DNA of 64,000 nt from Verrucomicrobiales bacterium (GTDB lineage: Bacteria; Verrucomicrobiota; Verrucomicrobiia; Verrucomicrobiales; DEV007), in assembly GCA_002726915.1 (NCBI GenBank), contig PBSY01000058.1, positions 52,101 through 116,100 on the forward strand, in the 5' to 3' direction. Each line of letters begins with the position of its first letter. The first letter of the stretch is position 1. Positions 54,880-64,000 of the stretch are shown here, in pieces. Made by a program: the position numbers and the translations under genes. The notes beneath the pieces are model-generated. The model was not told the DNA's origin. It did not search any database and worked only from the letters and a program-made list of their open reading frames with translations.

Positions 54880-56310
54880 ATGCACAAAATCATCACCCGC
54901 TTCGCCATCGTAACTTTTCTGTCGCTCGCCTGGGCTCAGGCCGAGGACAAACCCAACTTCATCTTTATTTTGGCCGACGATCTCGGCTACGGAGATCTTG
55001 GCTGCTTCGGGAGCGAACATATCGAGACTCCATATCTTGACCAGATGGCCGCTGAAGGCATGAAGATGACCGACTTCTACTCGGGTGCAACAGTTTGTGC
55101 ACCCAGCCGTTGTGTTCTCATGACCGGGCTTCATATGGGCCACTGTTGGGTTCGTGGAAATGCCAACAACCAAGATAAACAAACCCTTCAACCCGGCGAA
55201 GTCACCGTTCCCGGTGAACTCAAAAAAGCAGGCTACAGCACTGCACTTTTTGGCAAGTGGGGCCTCGGAGAAATTGACTCCGTTGGTCATCCTATGAAGC
55301 ACGGCTTCGACGATTTCTACGGCTACCTCAATCAGCGTCACGCCCACAACTTCTACCCTGAATTCATCATCGATCAATACGAGAAGGTTCCGCTTCGCAA
55401 CCAGCACGCACCAGAGTGGCTCAAAATGAGGGAAGAACGCGGGTGGACCGATGACGGGGCCGGTTGGGCTACCGAGGAATCCAAGCTCGACTACGTGCCC
55501 GACCTCGTGATGGAGCGAACCTATAAATGGCTAGAGGAAGTCAAAGAAGGCCCATTCTTTCTCTATCTCGCTCTCAATATGCCCCACGCCAACAACGAAG
55601 CGACCAAGGGCACGGGTGACGGGCAGGAAGTGCCCGACTATGGAATCTATGCCAACAAAGACTGGTCAAACCCTGACAAAGGCCAGGCTGCCATGATCAC
55701 CCGCATGGACGGCTACGTCGGGAAAATTATTGAACTACTCAAAGGATGGAACATTGACGATAACACGCTCATCATGTTCACGAGCGACAACGGTCCTCAC
55801 ACCGAAGGCGGCAATGACATGGCATTCTTTAATGCTAACGGACCAGTTCGAGGCATGAAGCGTGACCTTACCGACGGAGGCATTCGAGTTCCTACGGTGG
55901 CTCGCTGGCCCGGCACTATACCTGCCGGCTCCGTTTCTGATCACTCCGCCTACTTCGGTGACGTCCTTGCTACAGCCTGCGAAATAGCCGGATTGCCCAT
56001 CCCAAAAGGTCGCGACAGCCTTTCCTTTCTGCCGACCCTGAAGGGCCTACAGGGTCAGAAAAAAGCCGCCTACCTCTACTGGGAGTCCTACGAAAAAGGT
56101 GGCAAGCAGGCCCTGCGCTTTGGTAAGTGGAAGGTCGTGAAGGAGCCTTGGATCGGCGGACCCGTCCAGCTCTACAATATCGTCGACGACATCGGCGAAG
56201 AGAAGGACCTAGCCGCTCAGCTACCAGAGATCGTCCAGCAAGCCGAACGCTATCTCAAAGAAGCGCATATTCGATCCCCTGAGTGGACTCCCCCTTCACC
56301 AAAAAAATGA
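54880..56310 (+). CDS. Sulfatase (formylglycine type)
   Basis: 476 residues. Signal peptide MHKIITRFAIVTFLSLAWAQA; metal site NFIFILADDLGYGDLGCFG; activation signature ATVCAPSRCVLMTG with Cys73 (C-A-P-S-R); FGKWGLGEID; FLYLALNMPHANNE; MFTSDNGPHTE. GKWGLGE with Gly where many have His (GKWHLG) is a subgroup feature. Forty-five bases after the GDSL gene and same strand, so the two may act together: de-esterification plus desulfation. Substrate unknown. Confidence 0.95.
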   Translation: MHKIITRFAIVTFLSLAWAQAEDKPNFIFILADDLGYGDLGCFGSEHIETPYLDQMAAEGMKMTDFYSGATVCAPSRCVLMTGLHMGHCWVRGNANNQDKQTLQPGEVTVPGELKKAGYSTALFGKWGLGEIDSVGHPMKHGFDDFYGYLNQRHAHNFYPEFIIDQYEKVPLRNQHAPEWLKMREERGWTDDGAGWATEESKLDYVPDLVMERTYKWLEEVKEGPFFLYLALNMPHANNEATKGTGDGQEVPDYGIYANKDWSNPDKGQAAMITRMDGYVGKIIELLKGWNIDDNTLIMFTSDNGPHTEGGNDMAFFNANGPVRGMKRDLTDGGIRVPTVARWPGTIPAGSVSDHSAYFGDVLATACEIAGLPIPKGRDSLSFLPTLKGLQGQKKAAYLYWESYEKGGKQALRFGKWKVVKEPWIGGPVQLYNIVDDIGEEKDLAAQLPEIVQQAERYLKEAHIRSPEWTPPSPKK

Positions 56311-56325
56311 CAAGGGTAAGACCTT

Positions 56326-57105
56326 TTATCTTTTTTGAGTAGCTCGCCTCTGCTTGAAAAGCCACGTCAGAAAGTCAGACTCCAGATCGCAGATATCACT
56401 GCTCACCTCGGTCTTACCGTTTTCAGCTCCAGAGATCATTTTTCCAGAGACACCGTGATTATCACCTTCCCACGTCGTCAGCTTCATGTTTCCAGCCATT
56501 TTAATCAGAGCTTCAAATACTGCGCGCTGTTTCTCATAAGGACAGACGCCATCTTTGTCGCCATGAAAGGCCCATATCGGAATGTCTTTAATCTTTGCGG
56601 GATCGATAAAATCCTCAGTTCGCTTCAAGCCACTCCCCGCTGAAGGCGCCGCCGCCGCAAAATAGTTGGGCTCCAGCTGAATATAAATATAGGTACCATG
56701 TCCTCCCATGGAATGGCCAAGAACATAAATGCGATTCTCATCAACAGCTGGCAGTTCAGCAATCAATGATTGAATAGCTTTCAGCTGATCAGCGTCCCAG
56801 AGCCCAGGTGCCTGAGGTGCCACGACATAACACGGGAATTTTCCTCGAATGCTTTCTTCCGCTAACTGCTTATTCCAATCCTTGAGCTGCTTATTGTTAT
56901 CGTTTCCCTTACCTCCCGCACCATGCAGCGAGAGAATCACCGGATAGCTTTTCGAAGAATCGAATTCGAGTGGCTTCATGACCCTGACAGGCAACCCACG
57001 ATAAACTTGCGGCTCATAGAGTTCGGACCATTGACCGCCTTGGGCACAGAGCTCACTCCCTGATGTTATTAGCGCCAGAAAGGCGCATGCTAGTAGTATT
57101 CTCAT
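56326..57105 (-). CDS. Secreted alpha/beta hydrolase (PHB-depolymerase/esterase-like)
   Basis: 259 residues from the ATG at 57105 (MRILLACAFLALITSGSELCAQ, signal peptide). Oxyanion region SLHGAGGKGNDNNKQ; nucleophile elbow GHSMGGHGTYIYIQ; Asp in WAFHGDKDGVCPYEKQ; His in WEGDNHGVSG. This set is typical of LpqC/feruloyl-esterase-like and PHB-depolymerase-type enzymes. Seventeen bases downstream of the 57-kb sulfatase on the same strand, so the pair forms a likely operon. Probable acyl esterase acting on decorated glycans. Confidence 0.9.
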   Translation of the reverse strand: MRILLACAFLALITSGSELCAQGGQWSELYEPQVYRGLPVRVMKPLEFDSSKSYPVILSLHGAGGKGNDNNKQLKDWNKQLAEESIRGKFPCYVVAPQAPGLWDADQLKAIQSLIAELPAVDENRIYVLGHSMGGHGTYIYIQLEPNYFAAAAPSAGSGLKRTEDFIDPAKIKDIPIWAFHGDKDGVCPYEKQRAVFEALIKMAGNMKLTTWEGDNHGVSGKMISGAENGKTEVSSDICDLESDFLTWLFKQRRATQKR

Positions 57106-57122
57106 AATTAAATCTTCTACTC

Positions 57123-58580
57123 TTACCAATCTCTCGGAGCAGGCTTTACGGTAGGATAATTATCGAAGACCTCTCCGTTTCCAAGAGCACGCGGATCACC
57201 CTGCGACTTAAGCTCTTTCATCATTCGGCGCTTCATTTTTTTGACAAGATCCCCTTGCCCACCAAGTTCGGCTAAGTTGGTGACGCAGTCAGGGTCTTCG
57301 ACGACATTGAACAACATATCCGCAGGGCGCTTGCCGAAATTGTGCTTCCAGAAGACAGTTTCCATATTCATCTCCATGATCAATGACTTCGTGGGGCTTC
57401 TATCGGTGTCTTTTAATCCAAGTTCAATATTGCCACAAGGCCACCGATCCGGCTCAAAGTTGTGCACATAAAGATAGTCACCCATACGGATCCCACGCGC
57501 CGGATAGCCTTGGCCAGAAGGTGAACCGGGACGAGCATAAACATCATTTCGCTCCCGTCCGATCAGCACATATTCACGTTTATGATCAGGGGCATCATTA
57601 AGCAGATCCGCCATACTTCGCCCGCTCAACTCCATACCCATGGCCTCAGCATCACCTTCTTGAAGATCAATAAAGGTAGCCGCAAAATCGATGAAGCTGA
57701 CAAAGTCTTCGATCCGTCGCCCCGGATTCTTGATCCCCCGTGGCCAGCGCATCACCAGTGGCACTCGGTGAGCATCATCAAAGGTGTGCCCTTTTACTCG
57801 CGGAAACGGCATCCCATGGTCTGAAGTCACAATCACAAGAGTATCCTCGGCTTCGCCAGAAGTCTCAAGATCAGCCAGTAATTCTCCGACATGGGAATCA
57901 AAGCGCTCTACCTCCATCGAGTAATCGAGCATGTCGCCACGAACCACATCACTGTCGGGCCAGTAACGCGGCACATGATCAATATCTGAAAGTTTTTTTC
58001 CAGCATTAATACCAGCGTCCTTTTCATAACCCCGGTGAGGGTCACTACTGCCATGCCAGTAAAAAAATGGCGGAGCATCTTCACCCCGGGCTTCCAGAAA
58101 TTTTCCAAAATGATCACCCGGCACTCGCTTCGTGCTGATGACAGTTAGCCCGAAATCACGGGGCGAACCGTCTGCATGATGAGCCGTCCCCGGGCCCCAT
58201 GTTTTGCCAACAGATCCAGTTTGAATACCCGTCGCCCGTAACACTTCTCCGAATGCCGGATAATTGTCAGGAAATACGTTCTGATGATTGGCTCCCGCTT
58301 CGATCTGCCAGGGAAAACGCCCCGTCATCGTCGAAGCTCGGCAGGGGGCGCACTTTGCCGTGGCAACATAAGCGTTATCAAATACGACCCCCTCTTCCGC
58401 CAGTTTGTCGATATTGGGAGTCCTCACCCAATCACAATCATAAGCCTGACCAAAATGGCGAGAAGCATCATCGGCAATGATAAACAAAATGTTGGGCGAC
58501 TCTTCGGCCTGGGCACTCCAGACCATAACCCCCAACGTGAGCACCAAAAACGAACTCCTAAAAAACAAAGCGTGTTTCAT
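57123..58580 (-). CDS. Sulfatase, sulfamidase-like subgroup
   Basis: 485 residues. Signal peptide MKHALFFRSSFLVLTLGVMVWSAQA; metal site NILFIIADDASRHFGQAYD, where ADDASRHFG replaces the common DDLGYGD; activation signature TAKCAPCRASTMTG with Cys77 (C-A-P-C-R). A KTWGPG motif and VIVTSDHGMPFPRVKG follow. The ADDASRHFGxxY opening is shared with heparan N-sulfatase (SGSH)-like enzymes, so an N-sulfatase or related role is possible but inferred. Cotranscribed with the esterase at 56 kb. Confidence 0.94.
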   Translation of the reverse strand: MKHALFFRSSFLVLTLGVMVWSAQAEESPNILFIIADDASRHFGQAYDCDWVRTPNIDKLAEEGVVFDNAYVATAKCAPCRASTMTGRFPWQIEAGANHQNVFPDNYPAFGEVLRATGIQTGSVGKTWGPGTAHHADGSPRDFGLTVISTKRVPGDHFGKFLEARGEDAPPFFYWHGSSDPHRGYEKDAGINAGKKLSDIDHVPRYWPDSDVVRGDMLDYSMEVERFDSHVGELLADLETSGEAEDTLVIVTSDHGMPFPRVKGHTFDDAHRVPLVMRWPRGIKNPGRRIEDFVSFIDFAATFIDLQEGDAEAMGMELSGRSMADLLNDAPDHKREYVLIGRERNDVYARPGSPSGQGYPARGIRMGDYLYVHNFEPDRWPCGNIELGLKDTDRSPTKSLIMEMNMETVFWKHNFGKRPADMLFNVVEDPDCVTNLAELGGQGDLVKKMKRRMMKELKSQGDPRALGNGEVFDNYPTVKPAPRDW

Positions 58581-58650
58581 GTTATCATCTGATCATCAAC
58601 GATTGCACAGAATCCAATACAATCAGCGTGACCGTGCTGTGACAATAATT

Positions 58651-60111
58651 TTATGTTCCGCAAAATGTCGCGCAGACCACCTCTGAAGGCTTGGGAGCAA
58701 GTTCATATTCCGAATAAGCTGCCTGTTCCTCGAAGGGACGCCGCAACAGCTCGTTGAGCCTGCGAAACGGGACATAGTCGCCCTCGTAGGCGGCCGCAAT
58801 GGCTTCTTCGACGCGATGATTGCGAGGTATAAAGACAGGGTTGGCTTGTCTCATCGATTCGAGAGCGAGCGCCACATCTTCGTTGGACATTCGTGAGCGC
58901 CAGGAAGTCAGCCATGAAGCAATCGGTTGACTGTCAGAAAACTGCTCAAGCACTCCCGTTTCTTTGCCGCCTTCGAGAGCATCAGAAAGATGACGAAAGG
59001 TTAGGGTAAAATCCGCATACCCATCCGACATGATCGATAACAACTCTTGAACAAGTTCCCAGTCTTTATCGATTCCCTCTTCTAGGCCAATCTTGCGCAG
59101 CAGGCGATCACGGAGCGCCTTGCTATGAAGCTCAGGGAAGCGAGACAACTCTGACTCGGCTCCAGCTACGGCTTTCTCAGCATCATCATCGATCAGCGGG
59201 ATCAAGGTTTCAGCAAAACGAACCAGATTCCAATGACCAATCGGCCCCTGGTTTGCGTAGGCATAGCGTCCCTGCTGATCAATCGAACTGAACACTTTCT
59301 CGGGATGATAGACATCCAAAAATGCGCAGGGGCCGAAATCGATCGTCTCACCCGAGATACTCATGTTGTCGGTGTTCATGACTCCGTGGATGAATCCAAT
59401 TTGCATCCAGTGAGCGATTAATTCAGCCTGGCGTTCAATCACTCCTCCTAACAACTCCAGATAAGGATTATCGGCCTCGATGGCTCTGGGATAGTGTCGA
59501 GCGATGGCATAGTCGGCCAGCACTCTCAAATTATCAAAGTCCTCCCGGGCCGCAAAATACTGGAACGTACCGATGCGAAGATGCGACTGCGCCACGCGAG
59601 TGAATACGCCACCTGCCATCATGCTCTCGCGATAGACTTTGTCTCCACTGGCTACCGCAGCGAGTGCACGTGTCGTCGGCACGCCGAGAGCTGCCATCGC
59701 CTCCGAAAGGAGATACTCTCGAATCACCGGACCAAGCGCAGATCGCCCATCGCCCCGGCGGGAAAACTGCGTAGGCCCGGAACCCTTGAGTTGGATATCC
59801 CGTCTCACTCCATCTTTACCCACCACTTCTCCCAGCAAGAGGGCGCGACCATCTCCGAGTTGAGGAGAAAAACCCCCAAATTGATGCCCTGCATAAGCCA
59901 TCGCAATGGGGTCGGATTCCTCGGGAAACTGGCTCCCCGAGAGAACATCCAGACCACTAGACGACTCCAGCCAATCAACATCAATTCCCAAAACAGCCGC
60001 CAGGTCTCGGTTTACTTCGATTAATTCTGGAGAACTGACCGGACTGGGTTCAACCCGCTGGTAAAACGAGTCTGGCATTCTGCTGTAGGAGTTATCGAAA
60101 GGGAACTTCAT
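58651..60111 (-). CDS. selO: Protein adenylyltransferase SelO (YdiU)
   Basis: 486 residues, the normal length for bacterial SelO. It shows the pseudokinase-fold landmarks MAYAGHQFGGFSPQLGDGRALLLGE, LKGSGPTQFSRRGDGRSALG, and the metal/catalytic region HGVMNTDNMSISGETIDFGPCAFLD. SelO transfers AMP to Ser/Thr/Tyr of redox proteins. The C-terminus VVCATFCGT keeps Cys at the site where eukaryotic SelO has selenocysteine. Cytoplasmic. Same strand as the sulfatase operon but 70 bases upstream with its own role. Confidence 0.95.
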   Translation of the reverse strand: MKFPFDNSYSRMPDSFYQRVEPSPVSSPELIEVNRDLAAVLGIDVDWLESSSGLDVLSGSQFPEESDPIAMAYAGHQFGGFSPQLGDGRALLLGEVVGKDGVRRDIQLKGSGPTQFSRRGDGRSALGPVIREYLLSEAMAALGVPTTRALAAVASGDKVYRESMMAGGVFTRVAQSHLRIGTFQYFAAREDFDNLRVLADYAIARHYPRAIEADNPYLELLGGVIERQAELIAHWMQIGFIHGVMNTDNMSISGETIDFGPCAFLDVYHPEKVFSSIDQQGRYAYANQGPIGHWNLVRFAETLIPLIDDDAEKAVAGAESELSRFPELHSKALRDRLLRKIGLEEGIDKDWELVQELLSIMSDGYADFTLTFRHLSDALEGGKETGVLEQFSDSQPIASWLTSWRSRMSNEDVALALESMRQANPVFIPRNHRVEEAIAAAYEGDYVPFRRLNELLRRPFEEQAAYSEYELAPKPSEVVCATFCGT

Positions 60112-60342
60112 CTGGATTTTTTACGTTTCACAAGTCTTACTGATCTGCGCTCATTCCAACTCCAACCTGATTCGGCAATGAGGTTCCAGCAACTAGAAGT
60201 CACATTTTTCAGCACGTCAGAAATGAGGCAAAAATCACTGTGTTTCCGCCTGCCTTGCTCTTCCACGCGCCTAGGATCTGCTTGACCCCAAACCGGCAAA
60301 CCGCTAACTCAGGTTCTTCCATATCTCTTGTTTTTACTACCT

Positions 60343-61752
60343 ATGACACTGTTCAACACCCTAATCGCTCAGGCGGCCTCTGCTCCTTTAGCTGCCGTCG
60401 AAGCGACTGAAACAGCCGGCCCCGGTCTGGGTTATCTACTTGGCGTTCTTGTCGCTGCAATCGTCCTCTTGCTGGTCATGATTCTGGTGCTTCGACTGCA
60501 GGCTTTCATCGCCCTCATCATCGCCAGTATTTTTACTGCTATCGCTGCAGGAATGCCGCTCGGGGATATTCCCACTACGATTGTTTCGGGCATGGGAGGT
60601 GCTCTCGGTTTTATTGCCACCATCATCGGTTTGGGCGCCATTTTCGGACAAATCTTGGAGCACTCTGGCGGAGCTCACACGCTGGCCAATTCACTGGTTA
60701 ATCTGTTTGGCCAAAAACGGGCTTCGTGGGCGATGCTGCTGACAGGATTCCTCATATCGATCCCGGTTTTCCTCGATGTGGGACTCGTCATTGTTGCGCC
60801 TATCATTTACGCCCTTGCCCGCGATACAAAAAAATCGCTGCTGATCTTCGGCCTTCCTCTTGTTTGTGGAATGGCGGTGACCCACGCTTTCGTACCTCCA
60901 ACCCCCGGCCCCGTTGCCGTTGCTGAAATACTCGGAGCCGACCTCGGACGCGTCATTCTCTACGGCATTGGTATCGGTCTTCCAACGGCGATCATTGTTG
61001 GCATCTTCATGGTGCCAAGAGTTTGCAAAGGAATCGAAGTCGATATTCCAGCGTTCTTCGAAGAATCCAAAGAGTCGGGACCTCTCCCAAACTTCGGGCT
61101 GGTCTCAACCATCATGGGGCTGCCAATCGTTCTGATCGTTCTTGGCAGCACTTGGGCGAAGGTTGAAAATCCAACTGAGTTGCAGAAAGTTATCGGCTTT
61201 CTTGGTCACCCGGTAGTGGCACTGCTTCTTGCTACCCTGCTTGCCCTTCTCTTTCTTGGAGTAATGCGAGGGGTCGGCAAAGACAAGCTATTGGAACTCA
61301 GCACAAAAGCCCTTGGCCCGGCCGGCATCATTATTTTGATCACCGGTGCCGGCGGCGTTTTCAAAGCAATCCTTGGCGCCAGTGGTGTTGGTGATGCTCT
61401 CGCTGAATGGTTGGGCGGCTACGGAATATCAGCTGTTGTTCTCGCCTACCTTTTTTCGATGATTGTCCGCGTGGCCCAGGGATCAGCTACCGTTGCCATG
61501 ATGACAGCGGCAGGTCTCATGGCCGGTATCGTTGCCGGCGGCGACTACAGCGCTTCCGATCTGGCACTCATCACCATCGCTATTGCAGCGGGTTCCACCA
61601 TGCTCTCACACGTAAATGACTCCGGCTTCTGGATCATTTCTCGCTACCTCGGCATGTCTGAGGCACAAACCCTGAAAACATGGACCGTCCTTTCCGTCGC
61701 TATTTCCCTGATCGGCTTCGCACTTACCCTTGTGCTTAGCATGGTAATCTAA
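60343..61752 (+). CDS. GntP-family gluconate/organic-acid:H+ symporter
   Basis: 469 residues from the ATG at 60343 (the TTG at 60328 is less likely). About 12-14 membrane helices. GntP landmarks are GMGGALGFIATIIGLGAIFGQILEHSGG, SIPVFLDVGLVIVAPI, HAFVPPTPGPVAVAEILGADLG, RVAQGSATVAMMTAAGL and SHVNDSGFWIISRYLGM. The family imports gluconate, or other sugar acids such as idonate. It is the only dedicated sugar-type importer in the window, so uptake of an acidic sugar from polysaccharide breakdown is plausible. A GDSL hydrolase gene follows after 19 bases. Confidence 0.95.
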   Translation: MTLFNTLIAQAASAPLAAVEATETAGPGLGYLLGVLVAAIVLLLVMILVLRLQAFIALIIASIFTAIAAGMPLGDIPTTIVSGMGGALGFIATIIGLGAIFGQILEHSGGAHTLANSLVNLFGQKRASWAMLLTGFLISIPVFLDVGLVIVAPIIYALARDTKKSLLIFGLPLVCGMAVTHAFVPPTPGPVAVAEILGADLGRVILYGIGIGLPTAIIVGIFMVPRVCKGIEVDIPAFFEESKESGPLPNFGLVSTIMGLPIVLIVLGSTWAKVENPTELQKVIGFLGHPVVALLLATLLALLFLGVMRGVGKDKLLELSTKALGPAGIIILITGAGGVFKAILGASGVGDALAEWLGGYGISAVVLAYLFSMIVRVAQGSATVAMMTAAGLMAGIVAGGDYSASDLALITIAIAAGSTMLSHVNDSGFWIISRYLGMSEAQTLKTWTVLSVAISLIGFALTLVLSMVI

Positions 61753-61771
61753 CTTAACCCCACCCCCATTC

Positions 61772-62521
61772 ATGATTCGCATCCTACTGCTATCAGCTGT
61801 CTTCACCTCAGGATTCACCGCATTGAGCTATTCTGAAGAGAAAACCCCTCTCGCCCTTTCCCCGGTTCCTCGGGACAACAAGGCAGAACTTCACAAGTCG
61901 TTTAATGAGATCTCGAAAGCCGGCACAGCCCAGTTGGTGTTCCTTGGCGATTCAATTACCCAAGGCTGGTCAAAAAACGGAGCTGAAGCCTGGGAAAAAT
62001 ACTGGGCACCCTATCAAGCCGCCAACTTCGGCATCGGGGGAGACCGAACTGAGCACGTTCTCTGGCGCCTCAACAATGGAAACTACGACGGTCTCAGCCC
62101 AAAGCTTACCGTTCTGATGATTGGCACCAACAACACCGGACACGAAGGTCGTGAGATGCCGGAACACGGCGGCGCTGTCTACACCAGCAGCGCCGAAGAA
62201 ACCGCAGCCGGAGTCACCGCAATTATCGATGCGATGGCAGAGAAGCAGCCAGAGATGAAAGTACTGCTCCTCGCCATTTTTCCGAGAGGAGCTGATCGCA
62301 ACGATCCCAAGCGTCAGAAGAATGATGCGATCAATAAGCTCATCTCTAAACTTGGCGAACGTGACCATGTCACCTACCTCAATATCAACGATAACTTTTT
62401 GAAGCCGGACGGCACACTGCCTCAGGAGATCATGCCGGACCTGCTGCATCTTAACGCAGACGGCTACAAAATCTGGTCTCAGGCCATCGAAAGCACGGTG
62501 AAGGAGTTGATGGGAGAGTAA
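61772..62521 (+). CDS. Secreted SGNH/GDSL hydrolase (PAF-acetylhydrolase-like)
   Basis: 249 residues with a signal peptide (MIRILLLSAVFTSGFTALSYS). All four blocks are intact: VFLGDSITQGW (GDS nucleophile), ANFGIGGDRTEHVLWRL, LMIGTNNTGHE, and DLLHLNADGYKIW (Asp/His). It matches the PAF-AH gamma/GDSL_like group often annotated as acetylhydrolase or sialate O-acetylesterase. Same unit as the GntP gene, 19 bases downstream. It converges with the SHD1/lectin gene; the two stops are directly adjacent. Confidence 0.92.
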   Translation: MIRILLLSAVFTSGFTALSYSEEKTPLALSPVPRDNKAELHKSFNEISKAGTAQLVFLGDSITQGWSKNGAEAWEKYWAPYQAANFGIGGDRTEHVLWRLNNGNYDGLSPKLTVLMIGTNNTGHEGREMPEHGGAVYTSSAEETAAGVTAIIDAMAEKQPEMKVLLLAIFPRGADRNDPKRQKNDAINKLISKLGERDHVTYLNINDNFLKPDGTLPQEIMPDLLHLNADGYKIWSQAIESTVKELMGE

Positions 62522-63454
62522 TCAGTTCTCCCCCACATCGACCGGCTTCAGCTTCCAGAGATAAAAGTCGTCAACGATCGCCTTGTCAGGCACCGCAAAA
62601 GCGAAGTGATTCTTAGTCGGATGATCAAATCCCGGTGATGAGTGCGTGGCCACTTCCTCACCGTTGAGATAAAGGGTCAAAGTATCACCGCGGTGCAGGG
62701 TCACCACTTCATACCATTCGTCTGCTTCAATCTCAGAGGGAAACGTCTTTTCGGCGGCCGCCACCGCATCTTTGTATTCCTTAGAATTCTTGTTCTCGCG
62801 ATACTCCATTTTAAATCGAGCGGAACGCTCATCAGCCAAGACGATCGACTTTTCATTCATCGTCACCCCGTTGATGTGCCCGGCCCAGACTGATTTATCA
62901 GCTTTGTCATTATAGGCCAGTTTCAGCTGGCCTCCCTCTTCCAGTTTCATCCGAACAAAAAGCAGACAATCACCGTAGGATTCTTTCGGCATAAAATTTG
63001 TAGAGATCGCGTGATCAGCCCGCGGTGATATGGTCATCACCAGTTCACCGTCGACGAGATCGTTCTGCTTATCCCCCATCGCTCGGCTGTCACTGTTGGT
63101 TGTCCATGGCCCGCCGAGATCGTCTTTATCGTCGGAGTCTTCACGATTAAAATTGTCCTCCATGAGGAGCAAACCCCGCTCTTCCACCATCACCGCAAGC
63201 GCTTCAGGAAGATTGTAGCTAAGTCCCTCACTTGCCGCGCTGCTCCCGCCTTCAGCGAATTCACGATCAGCCTCGCAGAGTTGATCAAACTTCACAAAGA
63301 TCTCAGATCCGTCTGCCCGGCGAAGGCTGACACCCATGTTGTTTTTGGAGACCATTTCCGCCTCAATCGTGCTGCCACTGGTAGAGGTCCAAGTGCGGGC
63401 CGAAAGGCTGACGGTGATAAGCGCCAAACCAAGGAGAAAGATGGAAATTTTCAT
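62522..63454 (-). CDS. SHD1 plus jelly-roll lectin-like secreted protein
   Basis: 310 residues. Signal peptide MKISIFLLGLALITVSLSA. Residues about 20-70 are an SHD1-like domain (RTWTSTSGSTIEAEMVSK ... EIFVKFDQLCEADREF). Residues about 100-305 form a DUF1080/LamG-like jelly roll (ELVMTISPRADHAISTNFM, DCLLFVRMKLEEGGQLKLAY, EWYEVVTLHRGDTLTLYLNG, IVDDFYLWKLKPVDVG). A fusion of two modules found separately elsewhere in the window. Probably a periplasmic or surface carbohydrate-binding protein; no catalytic residues recognised. Confidence 0.78.
   Translation of the reverse strand: MKISIFLLGLALITVSLSARTWTSTSGSTIEAEMVSKNNMGVSLRRADGSEIFVKFDQLCEADREFAEGGSSAASEGLSYNLPEALAVMVEERGLLLMEDNFNREDSDDKDDLGGPWTTNSDSRAMGDKQNDLVDGELVMTISPRADHAISTNFMPKESYGDCLLFVRMKLEEGGQLKLAYNDKADKSVWAGHINGVTMNEKSIVLADERSARFKMEYRENKNSKEYKDAVAAAEKTFPSEIEADEWYEVVTLHRGDTLTLYLNGEEVATHSSPGFDHPTKNHFAFAVPDKAIVDDFYLWKLKPVDVGEN

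Positions 63455-64000
<546 letters not shown>

Noticed and set aside
54805-55407. 200-codon minus-strand ORF
   Set aside because: Antisense to the start of the 54.9-kb sulfatase and the end of the GDSL gene; no recognisable domain.
58651-58690. Possible selenocysteine at the SelO C-terminus
   Set aside because: The codons read Cys (FCGT) and the frame ends in a normal stop; no in-frame UGA before it.
59494-60024. 176-codon plus-strand ORF
   Set aside because: Antisense to SelO, whose conserved motifs cover the same bases.

Overview
The window looks like a chromosomal stretch from a free-living, probably marine, member of the PVC superphylum, most likely Verrucomicrobiota. The evidence is the gene content. 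There are eight Cys-type sulfatases (one cut by the window end), two DUF1592/DUF1552 pairs of the planctomycete-cytochrome type, three 3-keto-disaccharide hydrolase-like (DUF1080) proteins, three SHD1-domain proteins, PVC-type beta-propellers, and an ECF sigma factor paired with a FecR-type anti-sigma. Nearly every product has a signal peptide, so this is mainly a secreted and periplasmic catabolic region for sulfated polysaccharides. I saw no rRNA, tRNA, CRISPR array, insertion sequence or phage gene.

Layout. 0.2-10 kb: a DUF3604 protein, a beta-lactamase-fold hydrolase, an alpha/beta hydrolase, a thioredoxin-fold/SHD1 gene interrupted by an in-frame UGA, RidA, a PQQ-type propeller, a DUF1080 protein and a sulfatase. 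10-14.5 kb: a DsbD-like reductase, a second sulfatase and an SHD1 protein. 14.7-24 kb: two DUF1592/DUF1552 pairs, a sulfatase and a small Gly/Tyr-rich protein. 24-35 kb: an esterase, a PhoD-like phosphatase, DUF1080, a 1340-residue multidomain protein with an azurin-like end and unusually high GC, a membrane protein and a second PhoD-like enzyme. 35-40.5 kb: a 1785-residue M36 (fungalysin) protease with Calx-beta and four copies of a jelly-roll-like repeat. 40.6-52.8 kb: an esterase, DUF1080, FecR anti-sigma, ECF sigma, two sulfatases, a BNR_4 protein, a lectin-like protein and a cytochrome c propeller. 52.8-64 kb: a flavoprotein, two GDSL hydrolases, two complete sulfatases and one partial, an alpha/beta hydrolase, SelO, a GntP transporter and an SHD1/lectin protein.

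The most informative signals come from reading the DNA. First, a bipartite motif, GGCAGAATC-N11-G(A/C)GATAT, occurs four times with an identical spacer. One copy lies before the ECF sigma gene itself; the others lie before the divergent sulfatase, the lectin-like gene and the cytochrome c propeller gene. This reads as an autoregulated ECF regulon for polysaccharide use. Second, in the 5.0-5.7 kb gene a UGA sits at the position of the first Cys of a thioredoxin CGPC motif and is followed by a hairpin that fits the bacterial SECIS layout. It is either a selenoprotein or a gene broken exactly at its active site. Third, there are short remnants that the ORF track misses, including the C-terminus of a CBM9-like domain at 47.7 kb.

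How the genes may work together (inference): sulfatases remove sulfate esters, and DUF1080, lectin-like and BNR proteins bind or process the glycan. Esterases remove acyl groups, and propeller, cytochrome c and cupredoxin proteins supply periplasmic redox steps. GntP may import a sugar acid. All sulfatases carry Cys in the C-x-x-x-R signature and so need a formylglycine-generating enzyme, which is not in this window.
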